A DNA stretch of 64,000 nucleotides from Pedobacter zeaxanthinifaciens (GCF_003313335.1 NZ_QMHP01000006.1:286776-350775), one strand, 5' to 3'. Counted from the first letter of the stretch, positions 51,244-60,320 are shown. Notes: generated by a model not told the origin, from the sequence alone. A program made the numbers and translations.

Positions 51244-52884
51244 TTATAGACCCAACCTGTGTTTTCTTAACGTATCCTGTGCAATGTCATAGCCTGCATC
51301 AGCGTGTCTTATTACGCCCATTGCCGGGTCGTTGTGCAATACTCGCTTTAATCTTTTGGCTGCATCTTCAGTTCCATCTGCTACTATTACCATGCCTGCA
51401 TGTATGGAGTAACCTATGCCCACACCACCACCATGATGCAAAGAAACCCAACTTGCGCCACCAGCAGTGTTAATTAGTGCGTTTAAAATTGGCCAATCGG
51501 CTACTGCGTCTGAGCCATCCAACATGGCTTCGGTTTCCCTATTTGGTGAAGCTACCGAACCAGTATCTAAGTGGTCGCGGCCGATTACAATTGGTGCCTT
51601 TACTTTGCCATCAGCTACTAATTTATTGAAAGCTAAGCCAGCCTTTTCTCTTTCGCCTTGTCCCAACCAGCAAATGCGGGCAGGCAGGCCTTGAAAAGCG
51701 ATGCGCTCTTGTGCCATGGTGATCCACCTTTTCAAGCTTTCATTTTCTGGAAAAAGTTCCAAAATCAGTTTGTCCGTTTCGTAAATGTCCTGTGGGTCGC
51801 CACTTAATGCTGCCCAGCGGAATGGACCTTTTCCTTCGCAAAACAACGGACGAATATAGGCCGGAACAAAGCCCGGGAAATCGAAGGCATTTTTAACACC
51901 TACTTCCAAAGCCCTGCCACGTAAATTGTTGCCATAGTCAAAAGTAATGGCGCCTCGTTTTTGCAACTCAAGCATTTGCTGCACATGCTTGGCCATGGTG
52001 GCATAGCTTCTTTTGGTATATTCTTCTGGAGTTTTGGTGCGTAAATCGGCAGCTTCTTTTACGGATAGCCCTTCGGGGAAGTATCCAATTAATGGATCAT
52101 GTGCGGACGTTTGATCGGTCAGTGTACCGGGTGTAATATTTCTGTCGATGAGCCTTTGCAGTAAATCCACCGCATTGCAAACCACACCAATGGAAATTGC
52201 TTTTTGTTCTTCTTTATAAGTTAAGGCCTTGTCAATTGCTTCGTCAATATCGTAGGCAATTTCATCAATATATCTTGTTTCTAAACGTTTTTTGATGCGC
52301 CATTCTTCTACGTCAGCAGCTAAGCAAACCCCTTCGTTCATGGTAATAGCTAATGGTTGTGCACCGCCCATGCCGCCTAAGCCAGCGGTTACATTCAATT
52401 TACCTTTCAAACTACCATCAAAATGCATTTTTGCCAAAGCGGCGTAAGTTTCGTAAGTGCCTTGCACTATGCCCTGCGAGCCAATGTAAATCCACGAACC
52501 TGCAGTCATTTGCCCATACATCATCAAACCTTTGTCTTCCAGTTCGTCAAAATGTTGCTGGGTTGCCCATTTTGGCACCAACTGCGAGTTGGAAATTAAA
52601 ACTCTTGGGGCATCTTTATGCGTAGGCAACACACCTACAGGTTTTCCAGATTGGATGAGAAGGGTTTCATCTTCCTCTAAATTTTTTAGAGCTTTAATAA
52701 TGAGTTCCAGGGCTTCTTTGTTTCTAGCTGCTTTTCCTCTGCCGCCGTAAACAATCAAGTCTTCAGGTCTTTCGGCAACTGCCGGATCAAGGTTATTCAA
52801 TAACATGCGTAAGGCGGCTTCCTGCACCCATCCTTTACAATTTAAAGTGCTACCCCTGGGAGTTTGGCTTTCTTTCAGGTTCAT
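51244..52884 (-). CDS. hutU: Urocanate hydratase
   Basis: 546 residues from the ATG at 52884 ([38 protein letters not shown]); the open frame runs 42 codons further up but without family sequence. NAD+ is a tightly bound electrophile in this enzyme, which adds water to urocanate to give imidazolonepropionate. Marks: [14 protein letters not shown], the active-site region [30 protein letters not shown] and the end block [20 protein letters not shown]. hutH is about 40 kb away in this window and the last two pathway genes are not here. Confidence 0.96.
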   Translation of the reverse strand: MNLKESQTPRGSTLNCKGWVQEAALRMLLNNLDPAVAERPEDLIVYGGRGKAARNKEALELIIKALKNLEEDETLLIQSGKPVGVLPTHKDAPRVLISNSQLVPKWATQQHFDELEDKGLMMYGQMTAGSWIYIGSQGIVQGTYETYAALAKMHFDGSLKGKLNVTAGLGGMGGAQPLAITMNEGVCLAADVEEWRIKKRLETRYIDEIAYDIDEAIDKALTYKEEQKAISIGVVCNAVDLLQRLIDRNITPGTLTDQTSAHDPLIGYFPEGLSVKEAADLRTKTPEEYTKRSYATMAKHVQQMLELQKRGAITFDYGNNLRGRALEVGVKNAFDFPGFVPAYIRPLFCEGKGPFRWAALSGDPQDIYETDKLILELFPENESLKRWITMAQERIAFQGLPARICWLGQGEREKAGLAFNKLVADGKVKAPIVIGRDHLDTGSVASPNRETEAMLDGSDAVADWPILNALINTAGGASWVSLHHGGGVGIGYSIHAGMVIVADGTEDAAKRLKRVLHNDPAMGVIRHADAGYDIAQDTLRKHRLGL

Positions 52885-53074
52885 ATATTTGGTGGTTATA
52901 TTTGTTTTACGATCTAAAAGGACTTTTTGCGTTGAGCGTTGGTATGTAAAAAGCCTCCTAAACTGCGTTTTTTGGTCATAGAAATTTAAAATCGTAACCT
53001 TAAATCTCAAATACCTTCATTGTTACAATTTCAAAAGTAGCGAATAATTATTATTTGATTAGTTTTGTACAACA

Positions 53075-53410
53075 ATGCGAGCTAGAAAGCGTAATTTCTT
53101 GAAACAACTTTTTGCTTTTGGCATATTGGCGGTTTTTACCCTAGCCATTACGCCTTGGGGCGCATTGCATCATCACGAAGAGGAAGCCGCTATTAACGAA
53201 AAACACTGTACACATACTGTACACGTTAAAACATCAACAGAAAACTGTTTGGTTTGTAAGGCGCATTTCGAAAAAAATTATACCTCCGATTTTGATACTT
53301 TCCTGATTTACCTGAAGACTAATCCGATAAAGCTAATATTGAAATTAGCCGGCAAGCCCTTCACCAGTATCATATCACGTTGTTTACGTGGTCCACCAAG
53401 CTTTTCATAA
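53075..53410 (+). CDS. Small His/Cys-rich membrane-anchored protein before the TonB receptor
   Basis: 111 residues, ATG. A helix near residues 11-30 acts as anchor or signal. The exported part is rich in potential metal ligands: ALHHHEEEAA, EKHCTHTVHVKTSTENCLVCKAHF, with three clustered cysteines and several histidines. The C-terminus ends in RGPPSFS, an ending I recall from small proteins placed before Bacteroidota TonB receptors. It precedes the receptor by 107 bases on the same strand. A role in binding or sensing zinc or copper is inferred from the ligands and the neighbour. Confidence 0.72.
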   Translation: MRARKRNFLKQLFAFGILAVFTLAITPWGALHHHEEEAAINEKHCTHTVHVKTSTENCLVCKAHFEKNYTSDFDTFLIYLKTNPIKLILKLAGKPFTSIISRCLRGPPSFS

Positions 53411-53517
53411 ATCATTTTATTTCTTGTTAATTTTTTGGCTGCCCTAAGCTGGGGTTATGCTATGGATTAATTATTTATTTACCTCTCAGCCCAAAAAAGC
53501 TGAGCTATATTTTGTTT

Positions 53518-55821
53518 ATGAAACGATCACACTTTTTAATATTATTAAGTTTATTTTTATCTGTACAAGCCTTCGCAAATACACTTGCAACCATTAAGGG
53601 AAAGGTTTTAGATGCAACAACACAAACGCCTTTAGCTGGCGCAACCCTACATATTTCTGACTTAAAACTTTCGGTTTCTACTAATGCTAATGGTGAGTTT
53701 ACCTTCAACAATCTTCCTGCAAAAGGGAAATTTTTATTGGAGGTTCGATATTTAGGATATAAAACATCATCCAAACTAATTGATTTGTCGTCGCAACAGG
53801 AAGTTGTTTTTTCATTAGAACCATCAGCAATTGAAAGCGCCGAAGTGGTGATTACCGGAACTCCTTTTAGTGCTAATAATAAAACTAACAGTTTGGCTGT
53901 AGTTGCTGTGAGCAGAGATAAACTGGCGCAATCTGCCGCTACCAATTTGGTAGATGCTATCGCTAAAGTGCCGGGTGTAGCTCAGGTAACTACCGGTGGT
54001 GCCATTTCAAAGCCAACTATCCGCGGTTTAGGCTACAACAGGGTATTAACGATGGTGGATGGCGCTAGAGAAGAAGGACAGCAGTGGGGTGATGAGCATG
54101 GTGTACAGGTAGACCAGTTTTCAGCAGCTCGAATTGAAGTGTTGAAAGGTCCGGCAAGTTTGCTGTACGGCTCAGACGCTTTGGGCGGTGTAATTAATAT
54201 CATTGACGATCTGGTTCCTGCTGAAGGAACTTACAACGGGAGTTTTACTACCAATTACAATACCAATGGTGGCTTAACCGCATCTTCCTTAATGATGCAA
54301 GGAAATACCAATGGTTTTGTATATCGCGGCCGTGTATCTTATAAAAACTCCTATGGTTTTGGTTATAAAGGACATGTGGTGCCAAATGCTGGCTTTAACG
54401 AAATCAATACTAGCGCCATGCTGGGTTTAAACAAAACTTGGGGTTATACACATTTGAGTTTATCTCGCTTTGCGACAAACATTGGTTTGGTTGAAGAAGG
54501 GCCTGATGATAATGGCAACTACTTGGATGAAGATGGTAACGTAATTAGCAACAAAGAAGCGAAAAGCAGAAGCTTGAATCTTCCTTTCCAAAATATCAAC
54601 CACTACCGTGCAGCTTTAAATAGCAACATTTTAATTGGCGGTGGACAATTGAAATCCACGCTTGCCTTTCAGCGTAACATCAGGAAAGAATTTGAAGAAA
54701 GTAAAGATGAACCAGGGTTAAATCTGGGCTTAAATTCCTACACTTACGATGTGAAATATTCTTTTGCTAACGATGGTAAATGGGAGCCAACTATTGGCTT
54801 ACAGGGAATGTACCAAACCAATGTAAATAGTGGCGAAGAATTTTTGGTGCCTGATTACAACAGCAATAACATTGGTGCCTTTGCTTACTTAAAACGTAAT
54901 TTCGAAAATGGGGCAGTTAATGCGGGTGTGCGTTACGACTATAAAAAAATAGATGGTAAGGATTTGTTTGAAGATCACGGCGACCATCAGGATCAAATCT
55001 TTAGCGCATTTAACAATAGTTTTTCCAATTTTACCGGCTCTTTTGGTTTTGCCTTTGATATCGCAAAAAACCTAAACTTAAAAGGAAATATTGGATCGGG
55101 TTTTAGGGCGCCAAATATTGCCGAGCTTGGCGCTAATGGCAAACACGAAGGTACGTTTAGATACGAAATTGGTAACAGTGCCCTAAAACAGGAAACCAGC
55201 TTACAGTTTGATTTAGGCTTAACTTATCAAGCTGAAAACATCACTTTGGGCTTAAATGCTTACAGCAATAAAATTTACAATTACATTTATTTAAGCAATT
55301 TAAATGGGGAAACCATTGTGGCTACAGACCACGATGGCAATACGGAAACATTGCCTGTTTATCGCTATTTACAAACTGATGCGAATTTAGTAGGTGGTGA
55401 GGCTTCGGTAGATTTTCACCTGATTAAAGCCTTGCACTTCGAAAATACTTTTGCTTATGTAAAAGGAACAAACAACGCCACCAATTCACCTTTGCCTTTT
55501 ATTCCGGCAGCTAGTTTAAATAATGAAATTAGGTTTGAGCCTAGCATTAAAGGCTTAAACGATAGCTTTATCAAAGTTGGACTAACTAACGTATTTAAAC
55601 AAGATAGAATTGATCAGTTTGAAACAGAAACCGATGGCTACACTTTGTTGGATGCCGGAGTTGGCACCTCGTTTAAAACTAAAAGAGGAAAATTAAATGT
55701 TTGGATTACCGGGCAGAACTTAACAAATAAGCTTTATTACAATCACTTAAGTCGCTATAAGTTAGCGGGTATTTTTAACCCAGGCCGTAATGTAAGCTTT
55801 GGAATTAGCTTGCCGTTGTAG
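53518..55821 (+). CDS. TonB-dependent receptor, probably for a metal ion
   Basis: 767 residues from the ATG at 53518. Signal peptide, then a carboxypeptidase-D-like regulatory domain (IKGKVLDATTQTPLAGATLHI), plug domain with AISKPTIRGLGYNRVLTMVDGAREEGQQWGDEHGVQVDQF and GPASLLYGSDALGGVINIIDD, and a C-terminal barrel ending in a strand with FGISLPL. The RGLxxNRVLxxxDGxRxEGQQWGDEHG plug is that of ZnuD-like receptors, and a loop at about residues 481-492 is His/Asp-rich (FEDHGDHQDQ), as ZnuD zinc loops are. The His/Cys-rich gene upstream agrees. Zinc or copper is the likely substrate. Confidence 0.88.
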   Translation: MKRSHFLILLSLFLSVQAFANTLATIKGKVLDATTQTPLAGATLHISDLKLSVSTNANGEFTFNNLPAKGKFLLEVRYLGYKTSSKLIDLSSQQEVVFSLEPSAIESAEVVITGTPFSANNKTNSLAVVAVSRDKLAQSAATNLVDAIAKVPGVAQVTTGGAISKPTIRGLGYNRVLTMVDGAREEGQQWGDEHGVQVDQFSAARIEVLKGPASLLYGSDALGGVINIIDDLVPAEGTYNGSFTTNYNTNGGLTASSLMMQGNTNGFVYRGRVSYKNSYGFGYKGHVVPNAGFNEINTSAMLGLNKTWGYTHLSLSRFATNIGLVEEGPDDNGNYLDEDGNVISNKEAKSRSLNLPFQNINHYRAALNSNILIGGGQLKSTLAFQRNIRKEFEESKDEPGLNLGLNSYTYDVKYSFANDGKWEPTIGLQGMYQTNVNSGEEFLVPDYNSNNIGAFAYLKRNFENGAVNAGVRYDYKKIDGKDLFEDHGDHQDQIFSAFNNSFSNFTGSFGFAFDIAKNLNLKGNIGSGFRAPNIAELGANGKHEGTFRYEIGNSALKQETSLQFDLGLTYQAENITLGLNAYSNKIYNYIYLSNLNGETIVATDHDGNTETLPVYRYLQTDANLVGGEASVDFHLIKALHFENTFAYVKGTNNATNSPLPFIPAASLNNEIRFEPSIKGLNDSFIKVGLTNVFKQDRIDQFETETDGYTLLDAGVGTSFKTKRGKLNVWITGQNLTNKLYYNHLSRYKLAGIFNPGRNVSFGISLPL

Positions 55822-55839
55822 GAAACTTATTTGGGTATT

Positions 55840-55880
55840 AAAAGACTTACGAAGGTTTCAAGCTTCGTAAGTCTTTTTTT
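55840..55880 (+). terminator. Bidirectional terminator with ACTTACGAAG core
   Basis: AAAAGACTTACGAAG at 55840-55854 pairs exactly with CTTCGTAAGTCTTTT at 55863-55877 around an 8-base loop and is followed by T-run. It separates the convergent TonB receptor and DUF1579 genes; the T-run on the reverse strand is shorter but present. The core matches the palindromes at 1130 and 44973. Confidence 0.9.
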
Positions 55881-55889
55881 ATGTGGTAT

Positions 55890-56546
55890 TTATTTTACTC
55901 GAGTGAGTTTGATAGACATTGTTTTCACTTCTTTACCATCTTTGGTATCAAACATGTCCATCAATTGGATATTGTCATCAGCAAACGTTAAAGTTTCCCT
56001 AACCTTCATCGCCTTGCCTGTCACTACATCTGTAGCACTACCCATTGAGGTTAGCATTTTAGTTGATTCTTTAAAAGTGCCTTCTAAGTACATCACGCCA
56101 GTGCCCATGTTATCCATCCAAGTACTTACATAAACTTTTTTTGCATTGTCAAAACCCGTGGTGCCTACACCTTCGAAAGGCATGCCATCAATTTGCCCTT
56201 TATACGTTGATTGTTGATAACGCCCACCCAAAATCATTTTAGTTTCCGCTTTGATGCCCGTGTTGGTAGACACGATTTCACCGCTAGGCGAATAAAACGT
56301 AATTTCAGCATTCCAGTTTCCTACTGATTGCGCTAGCATTTGATGCTCATTACCGGGTTTCATGTACGTTTCCCAAGCTTTAGCCGCAGTTGCCGAGTCA
56401 ATAGGTTTGGTTTGCGAAGTATCAACCATGTTGGCCATAGTATCAACTTTCATGCTATCTGTAGCTGCAGCTTTATCTTTTTTATCGTTGCTGCAAGCAC
56501 TAGCTAACAGCAATAAAACACTTGCTGCCATCACTGAATTTCTCAT
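55890..56546 (-). CDS. DUF1579 domain-containing lipoprotein
   Basis: 218 residues. Lipobox LASACSND with Cys near 18. A linker of about 50 residues rich in D, K and T is followed by DUF1579: EHQMLAQSVGNWNAEITFYSPSGEI, GGRYQQSTYKGQIDGMPFEGVGTTGFDNAKKVYVSTWMDNMGTGVMYLEG and the final block. Lipocalin-like fold of unknown function. Convergent with the TonB receptor. Confidence 0.9.
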   Translation of the reverse strand: MRNSVMAASVLLLLASACSNDKKDKAAATDSMKVDTMANMVDTSQTKPIDSATAAKAWETYMKPGNEHQMLAQSVGNWNAEITFYSPSGEIVSTNTGIKAETKMILGGRYQQSTYKGQIDGMPFEGVGTTGFDNAKKVYVSTWMDNMGTGVMYLEGTFKESTKMLTSMGSATDVVTGKAMKVRETLTFADDNIQLMDMFDTKDGKEVKTMSIKLTRVK

Positions 56547-56638
56547 TGCTTAAAAATTAGTTTAGATCTGGGTTAATTATTATGATTAACAAGATAGCTA
56601 AAACTTTGGTTTTAGTAAAGACGAAATCAGGACCTAAA

Positions 56639-57739
56639 TTAAAAAGATGGCGGTTGACTATTTCTGAGTTCGTCTATTTTTTGCTGTGTTTTAATGCTGA
56701 TTCTCGTATCCTGTATTTGATCAGCAACTGCAATTTCGGCATCTCTATCCTTATCTGATAAATGCACCTGTACTTTCTCTGCGTTTTCTATTGCATGGTC
56801 ATAAGAACCTCTAGCGCTCATCAATTTCACAAAAACCGGTAAGCATTCAAAAAAGATAAACAGTAAACCAATAAAGGTAATAGCAAGTGAAGTATTAAAG
56901 TCCTTTGACCCGTCAGGATTGAAGCTTAATTGGCCAAGCGCCCAGTTTCTGTCTGCAAAACCTGCAATGTTTGCCAAACTATCCAGCTGTTTTGAGGTGT
57001 ATAATTTTTCGCTCATCAAGCCATCAAACTGTTTTCTGCCATCCACAAATTTTTCCATTTTTCTGATGTCGGCATTTAGTGTATCTAAGTTTTGCTGACG
57101 TTGCTTGAGCTCACTTTCCTTACGTTTAGCATAAGGTCCATAGCCCATTACACCGGAGGTTTCGGTAGTTTTATTGCCGAAAATCTCGTAATTCAATTTT
57201 TGCCTATCGCTTTTGATACCAGACGCTAGCGAATCGCGTTGTGCTTTAAGGTCGTTTAGCTTGCCAATTTCTATAGTGTATTTTTTATCGAATGCTTTGT
57301 TTAGCGTATCAATTTTGGAGCGTTGTCCATTGAGGTAGCTTACTTTCAGTTTTTCCTTAATTTCTTTGTCAAATATTTTTAGCTCTAAGGGCCTAGATAT
57401 TACCATGCCAATCATAATGGCAAGTAAAATACGAGGAGTGGCTTGTAGCAACTGTTTATTGGTACTGGCATTTTTATCTAAACTGCCCACAATGTAGCGG
57501 TCCATGTTGAAGATGGCCAGACCCCAAATTAGTCCAAAAAATAAAGAAAATAGCCAAGCAAAATCTCCACCCTTAAAAACAAAATACATTGCATAACCAC
57601 CTGATAAGGCGGCAAATAGCCCAGTGAAAAAAATAGTGGCACCAATGCCCATGTATTTATTATGATCAGTTGGATGTTTTTCGAGCGTAGCTAGGTGAGC
57701 GCCGGCACAAAACCAAAGAAAGCGGGAAATGCGGTTCAT
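56639..57739 (-). CDS. DUF4407 domain-containing membrane protein
   Basis: 366 residues from the ATG at 57739 (MNRISRFLWFCAGAHLATLE). Four hydrophobic segments, two near residues 30-90, one near 110-130 and one near 300-320, with a long alpha-helical, charged stretch in between (KLNDLKAQRDSLASGIKSDRQKL and similar). The WFCAGA start and FNMDRYIVGSLDKN match DUF4407. Unknown role; the helical part is a likely periplasmic or cytoplasmic coiled coil. Confidence 0.87.
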   Translation of the reverse strand: MNRISRFLWFCAGAHLATLEKHPTDHNKYMGIGATIFFTGLFAALSGGYAMYFVFKGGDFAWLFSLFFGLIWGLAIFNMDRYIVGSLDKNASTNKQLLQATPRILLAIMIGMVISRPLELKIFDKEIKEKLKVSYLNGQRSKIDTLNKAFDKKYTIEIGKLNDLKAQRDSLASGIKSDRQKLNYEIFGNKTTETSGVMGYGPYAKRKESELKQRQQNLDTLNADIRKMEKFVDGRKQFDGLMSEKLYTSKQLDSLANIAGFADRNWALGQLSFNPDGSKDFNTSLAITFIGLLFIFFECLPVFVKLMSARGSYDHAIENAEKVQVHLSDKDRDAEIAVADQIQDTRISIKTQQKIDELRNSQPPSF

Positions 57740-58001
57740 GATAACCAATTTAAATAAACATTAAACGACTGGCAAAGCCAATTGTTACAGTTTGCCAAAA
57801 ATATAATCCTAGGTAATGGAAACAGCCATTCGAAAATTGAAGCCACAAGTAGAAAATGGAAGTTTAAAAACGATATCGGTGCTTGTTAAGCTTTGCGGCA
57901 AACTTCCGTTGCACATTAAAAAGTAAAAATACCTTTGCAACATTGTTCTTAAATTAATTAATGCCGTAATTCGTATCTTTGGTAATATCAAACTTAATAC
58001 A

Positions 58002-58319
58002 ATGAAAGAAGTTACAGTACAAGACTTAAAGCAAAAAATAGATAATAAAGAGCCTTTTCAATTGATCGATGTTAGAGAAACATTTGAATATGAAACCTCT
58101 AATTTGGATGGCTTGAACATACCTTTGGGTGGCATTTTAATTGAGGCCGATAAAATTGATAGAGATAAACCGGTAATTGTACAGTGCCGCAGTGGCAAGC
58201 GTAGTGCGGCTGCTATTATGCAATTAGAGCAAGTGCATGGTTTCGATAATTTGTATAATTTAAAAGGTGGTATTTTAGCTTGGCAGGAAGCTTTTGACCC
58301 AAATATGCCTGTTTACTAA
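58002..58319 (+). CDS. Single-domain rhodanese
   Basis: 105 residues, one rhodanese domain. KEPFQLIDVRETFEYETSNLDGLNIPLGG, then the active-site loop VQCRSGKRSAAAI with the persulfide cysteine, and GFDNLYNLKGGILAWQE. It carries sulfane sulfur between partners; the loop CRSGKR is typical of the PspE/GlpE group. Cytoplasmic, no signal. Followed at 71 bases by the small membrane protein. Confidence 0.93.
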   Translation: MKEVTVQDLKQKIDNKEPFQLIDVRETFEYETSNLDGLNIPLGGILIEADKIDRDKPVIVQCRSGKRSAAAIMQLEQVHGFDNLYNLKGGILAWQEAFDPNMPVY

Positions 58320-58390
58320 TAAGTGATTGGATTTTGAATGATATCAAGTAGTTTCCATACTTCAAAATTCAACCAATCTATCATTAAATT

Positions 58391-58588
58391 ATGAAGAAGA
58401 AAATTTTGCTTAACGCATTTTATAACCTTGCGTTAATAATGTGCATTTTAGGCGCCGTTTGGGCTTACGAAAATAAAAGCCCTTTAATTTCTATCTTTCT
58501 GATTGCAGCCTTTGCCGCTTTTCTTTATTTCAAAATAAAATTGATAAAAACACTTAAGGAAGAACTTAAGTCTGGCCCTCGAAAATGA
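58391..58588 (+). CDS. Small two-helix membrane protein (possibly DUF6358)
   Basis: 65 residues, two transmembrane helices (about 8-27 and 32-50) with a short loop ENKSPL and a basic tail KTLKEELKSGPRK. It resembles a family found in Pedobacter, possibly DUF6358, but I cannot confirm the name. Downstream of the rhodanese gene, probably co-transcribed. Confidence 0.7.
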   Translation: MKKKILLNAFYNLALIMCILGAVWAYENKSPLISIFLIAAFAAFLYFKIKLIKTLKEELKSGPRK

Positions 58589-58593
58589 GAGCG

Positions 58594-58692
58594 CCTATAA
58601 TCTGCTTCCGCACATGGTAGCTTAGGATTATAGGCAATTTTAGAAGAAAATTTTTTTTAGTCCACCCTGCCATGATTTTTTGGCTAGGGTGG
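58594..58692. repeat. Two hairpins in the gap before the XRE gene
   Basis: CCTATAATC at 58594-58602 pairs with GATTATAGG at 58626-58634, and CCACCCT at 58662-58668 pairs with AGGGTGG at 58686-58692 with some extra pairing inside. The first begins just after the small membrane gene and may end its transcript. The remainder of the 449-base stretch 58589-59037 holds the palindrome at 58844 and no gene that I can support. Confidence 0.55.
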
Positions 58693-58843
58693 CTTTTAAA
58701 TTGGCTGATGGCTTTAGGTAGAAAAGCCGTTTTACAGCCTAACCTCATTCAATTTTCTAATTAATTAAGGTTGTTTTTCATGGCAATAATGTAGGATATT
58801 GAAACGAATTTAATCACTCTTTAACGTTATGTAAAGAACTTTC

Positions 58844-58864
58844 ACCCTAAATTTAATATAGGGT
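58844..58864. promoter_or_regulatory. Candidate operator 1 (ACCCTA-N9-TAGGGT palindrome)
   Basis: 21-bp palindrome-like site. It matches the one at 59399-59419 at 19 of 21 bases and in the same orientation. It lies 174 bases beyond the stop of the XRE gene. Confidence 0.6.
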
Positions 58865-59037
58865 AAATTTCGTCAAAAAGACTGTTACTCCTTTAATCTC
58901 TTAAGCTAAAAGTGAAAAAACTCATCTGTAAAAGTTTGATTTTGAGTATGTTGTAGAACTACTTCCTAGAAGCTTGCGTTTAAGCGTTACTCAAATTTGC
59001 TTTGACGTTTATTCGTTCTTTGTTTAAAATATTGGCG

Positions 59038-59337
59038 CTAGCACGCCAGCTCCAAATCGTTATCGGGAGCTCCATAACGCATATACGCTACCGCAAATCG
59101 CAATCCATCATCACTGCCTTTCTCAAAAATTTCCGAAGCTAGCGTAATAATGTCTTTAAGGGGAACTTTGAAAATGAGGCTCAACTTATGTAGCTTTACA
59201 ATATCAATACTTACACGGCCGTTTTCAATATTGGCTAGCGTTGCTACGGTTACATTCAGTTTTTTTGCTACAAATTCTTGCTTGTAATTAAGATGTTCTC
59301 TGAAAGCCTTTATGACTTTCCCGACTGCTTTTTTCAT
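59038..59337 (-). CDS. XRE-family helix-turn-helix regulator
   Basis: 99 residues. One HTH_3 domain about residues 9-63: FREHLNYKQEFVAKKLNVTVATLANIENGRVSIDIVKLHKLSLIF. The C-terminal third (KGSDDGLRFAVAYMRYGAPDNDLELAC) is too short for a ligand domain. It is leftward with no near partner, and a probable TTTG / TATATTAG promoter at 59391-59362 lies just inside a palindrome at 59399-59419. Targets unknown; self-control through the palindromes is likely. Confidence 0.9.
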   Translation of the reverse strand: MKKAVGKVIKAFREHLNYKQEFVAKKLNVTVATLANIENGRVSIDIVKLHKLSLIFKVPLKDIITLASEIFEKGSDDGLRFAVAYMRYGAPDNDLELAC

Positions 59338-59361
59338 GGTATTTGTTTTTCAGATGTAGCA

Positions 59362-59394
59362 CTAATATAGCATGAACTTTAAATGATTTGCAAA
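59362..59394 (-). promoter_or_regulatory. Possible promoter of the XRE gene
   Basis: Minus-strand TTTG at 59394-59391 and TATATTAG at 59369-59362, spacer 21 bases. The -7 box differs from TANNTTTG by one base. The palindrome at 59399-59419 is immediately upstream of the -33 element. Confidence 0.5.
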
Positions 59395-59398
59395 CTTT

Positions 59399-59419
59399 AC
59401 CCTAAATTTTTTATAGGGT
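59399..59419. promoter_or_regulatory. Candidate operator 2 (ACCCTA-N9-TAGGGT palindrome)
   Basis: 21 bases, same design as 58844-58864. It lies 62-82 bases upstream of the XRE start, next to a likely -33 box, the usual place for an activator or auto-regulatory site. Confidence 0.65.
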
Positions 59420-59579
59420 GGTTTTTTTTGATATCTACATCAAAGCAGATATTTTTGACGTTCAACGGTAAAATATAGCTGTTGAATAAGGCATAATAAA
59501 ATTACTTTTTGAAAGTTATTAGCCATAGCAAGTCGAGCTTCGACTTTAACATTTATCTAACCTATTAAAATTATCTCCC

Positions 59580-60170
59580 ATGAAAAACAAAGTGACAGCA
59601 CTGTGTGTGCTATTTCTATGTATTGGCATCAGTAGTTTCAGCCAAAATCAACCAAAGTCAAACCAAATCCGTTTGGGTTATTTAGTAACAAGTAACATCA
59701 ATTTCTTTAGCACTACGGATCCAACTACGGCTTTTAAAACAGATATCGGCTGGGGTTTGGGCGCTATTTGTGCCTTAAATTTAAATCAATCGTTAAGGCT
59801 AAGTTTAGCGCCAACGTTAAATTTTGAAAGTCACACTTTAGTTGATAAGGCTACTAATGCCACCTTGCAATTAAAAGATCAAAATACGTTCATTCCGCTA
59901 AAACTTGACATCAGACTTTTTAAAAATTTCTCCTTAATTAATGGCATTGAGTATTTGATGGTGCAAAGCAAGCAAAAGGAAGAGATTAAATTAGTTAGAG
60001 ATAATTTTTTAGCAACGGTAGGTGCTGGTTACGCATTTAAGTTTAAATATTTTACCGCCGTTCCTGAAGTATCGTACCGCATAGGTTTGAATAATGCGAT
60101 AGAAAAGAGTGCATTGAGCAGTGGTGAAATAAAAAGACGTGCTGTGAGCATTGGTGTTAAAATAATGTAG
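59580..60170 (+). CDS. Small outer-membrane beta-barrel protein
   Basis: 196 residues. Signal peptide ending near SSFSQNQ. The mature part has about eight amphipathic strands, e.g. NQIRLGYLVTSNINFFS, SLRLSLAPTLNFES, FATVGAGYAFKFKYFTAVPEVSYRIGL, ending in RAVSIGVKIM, close to the outer-membrane protein beta-barrel (OMP_b-brl) group of Bacteroidota. No known substrate. Monocistronic between XRE gene and the repeat unit. Confidence 0.82.
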   Translation: MKNKVTALCVLFLCIGISSFSQNQPKSNQIRLGYLVTSNINFFSTTDPTTAFKTDIGWGLGAICALNLNQSLRLSLAPTLNFESHTLVDKATNATLQLKDQNTFIPLKLDIRLFKNFSLINGIEYLMVQSKQKEEIKLVRDNFLATVGAGYAFKFKYFTAVPEVSYRIGLNNAIEKSALSSGEIKRRAVSIGVKIM

Positions 60171-60194
60171 ACGAAGTTCGATTATTTCTGTAGG

Positions 60195-60320
60195 CGCATT
60201 TTTTAAGCGTTTTGTCATTCCGACGTTAGGAGGAATCTGTACTTTGGCAATTACTAGAATAGGTTCTTGAAATTCTTAAGAATGACAAAATGCATATTAT
60301 GCCTAATAACAGATAATCAA
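60195..60320 (+). repeat. 126-bp dispersed repeat, direct copy
   Basis: Matches the reverse complement of 48610-48736. Inside it TTTTGTCATTC at 60210-60220 and GAATGACAAAA at 60280-60290 form a stem, so the unit folds on itself. It fills most of the 229-base gap 60171-60399. Confidence 0.85.

Noticed and set aside
58566..58748. 60-codon minus-strand frame over the hairpins at 58594-58692
   Set aside because: No recognisable composition, overlaps palindromes and the end of a better-supported gene.
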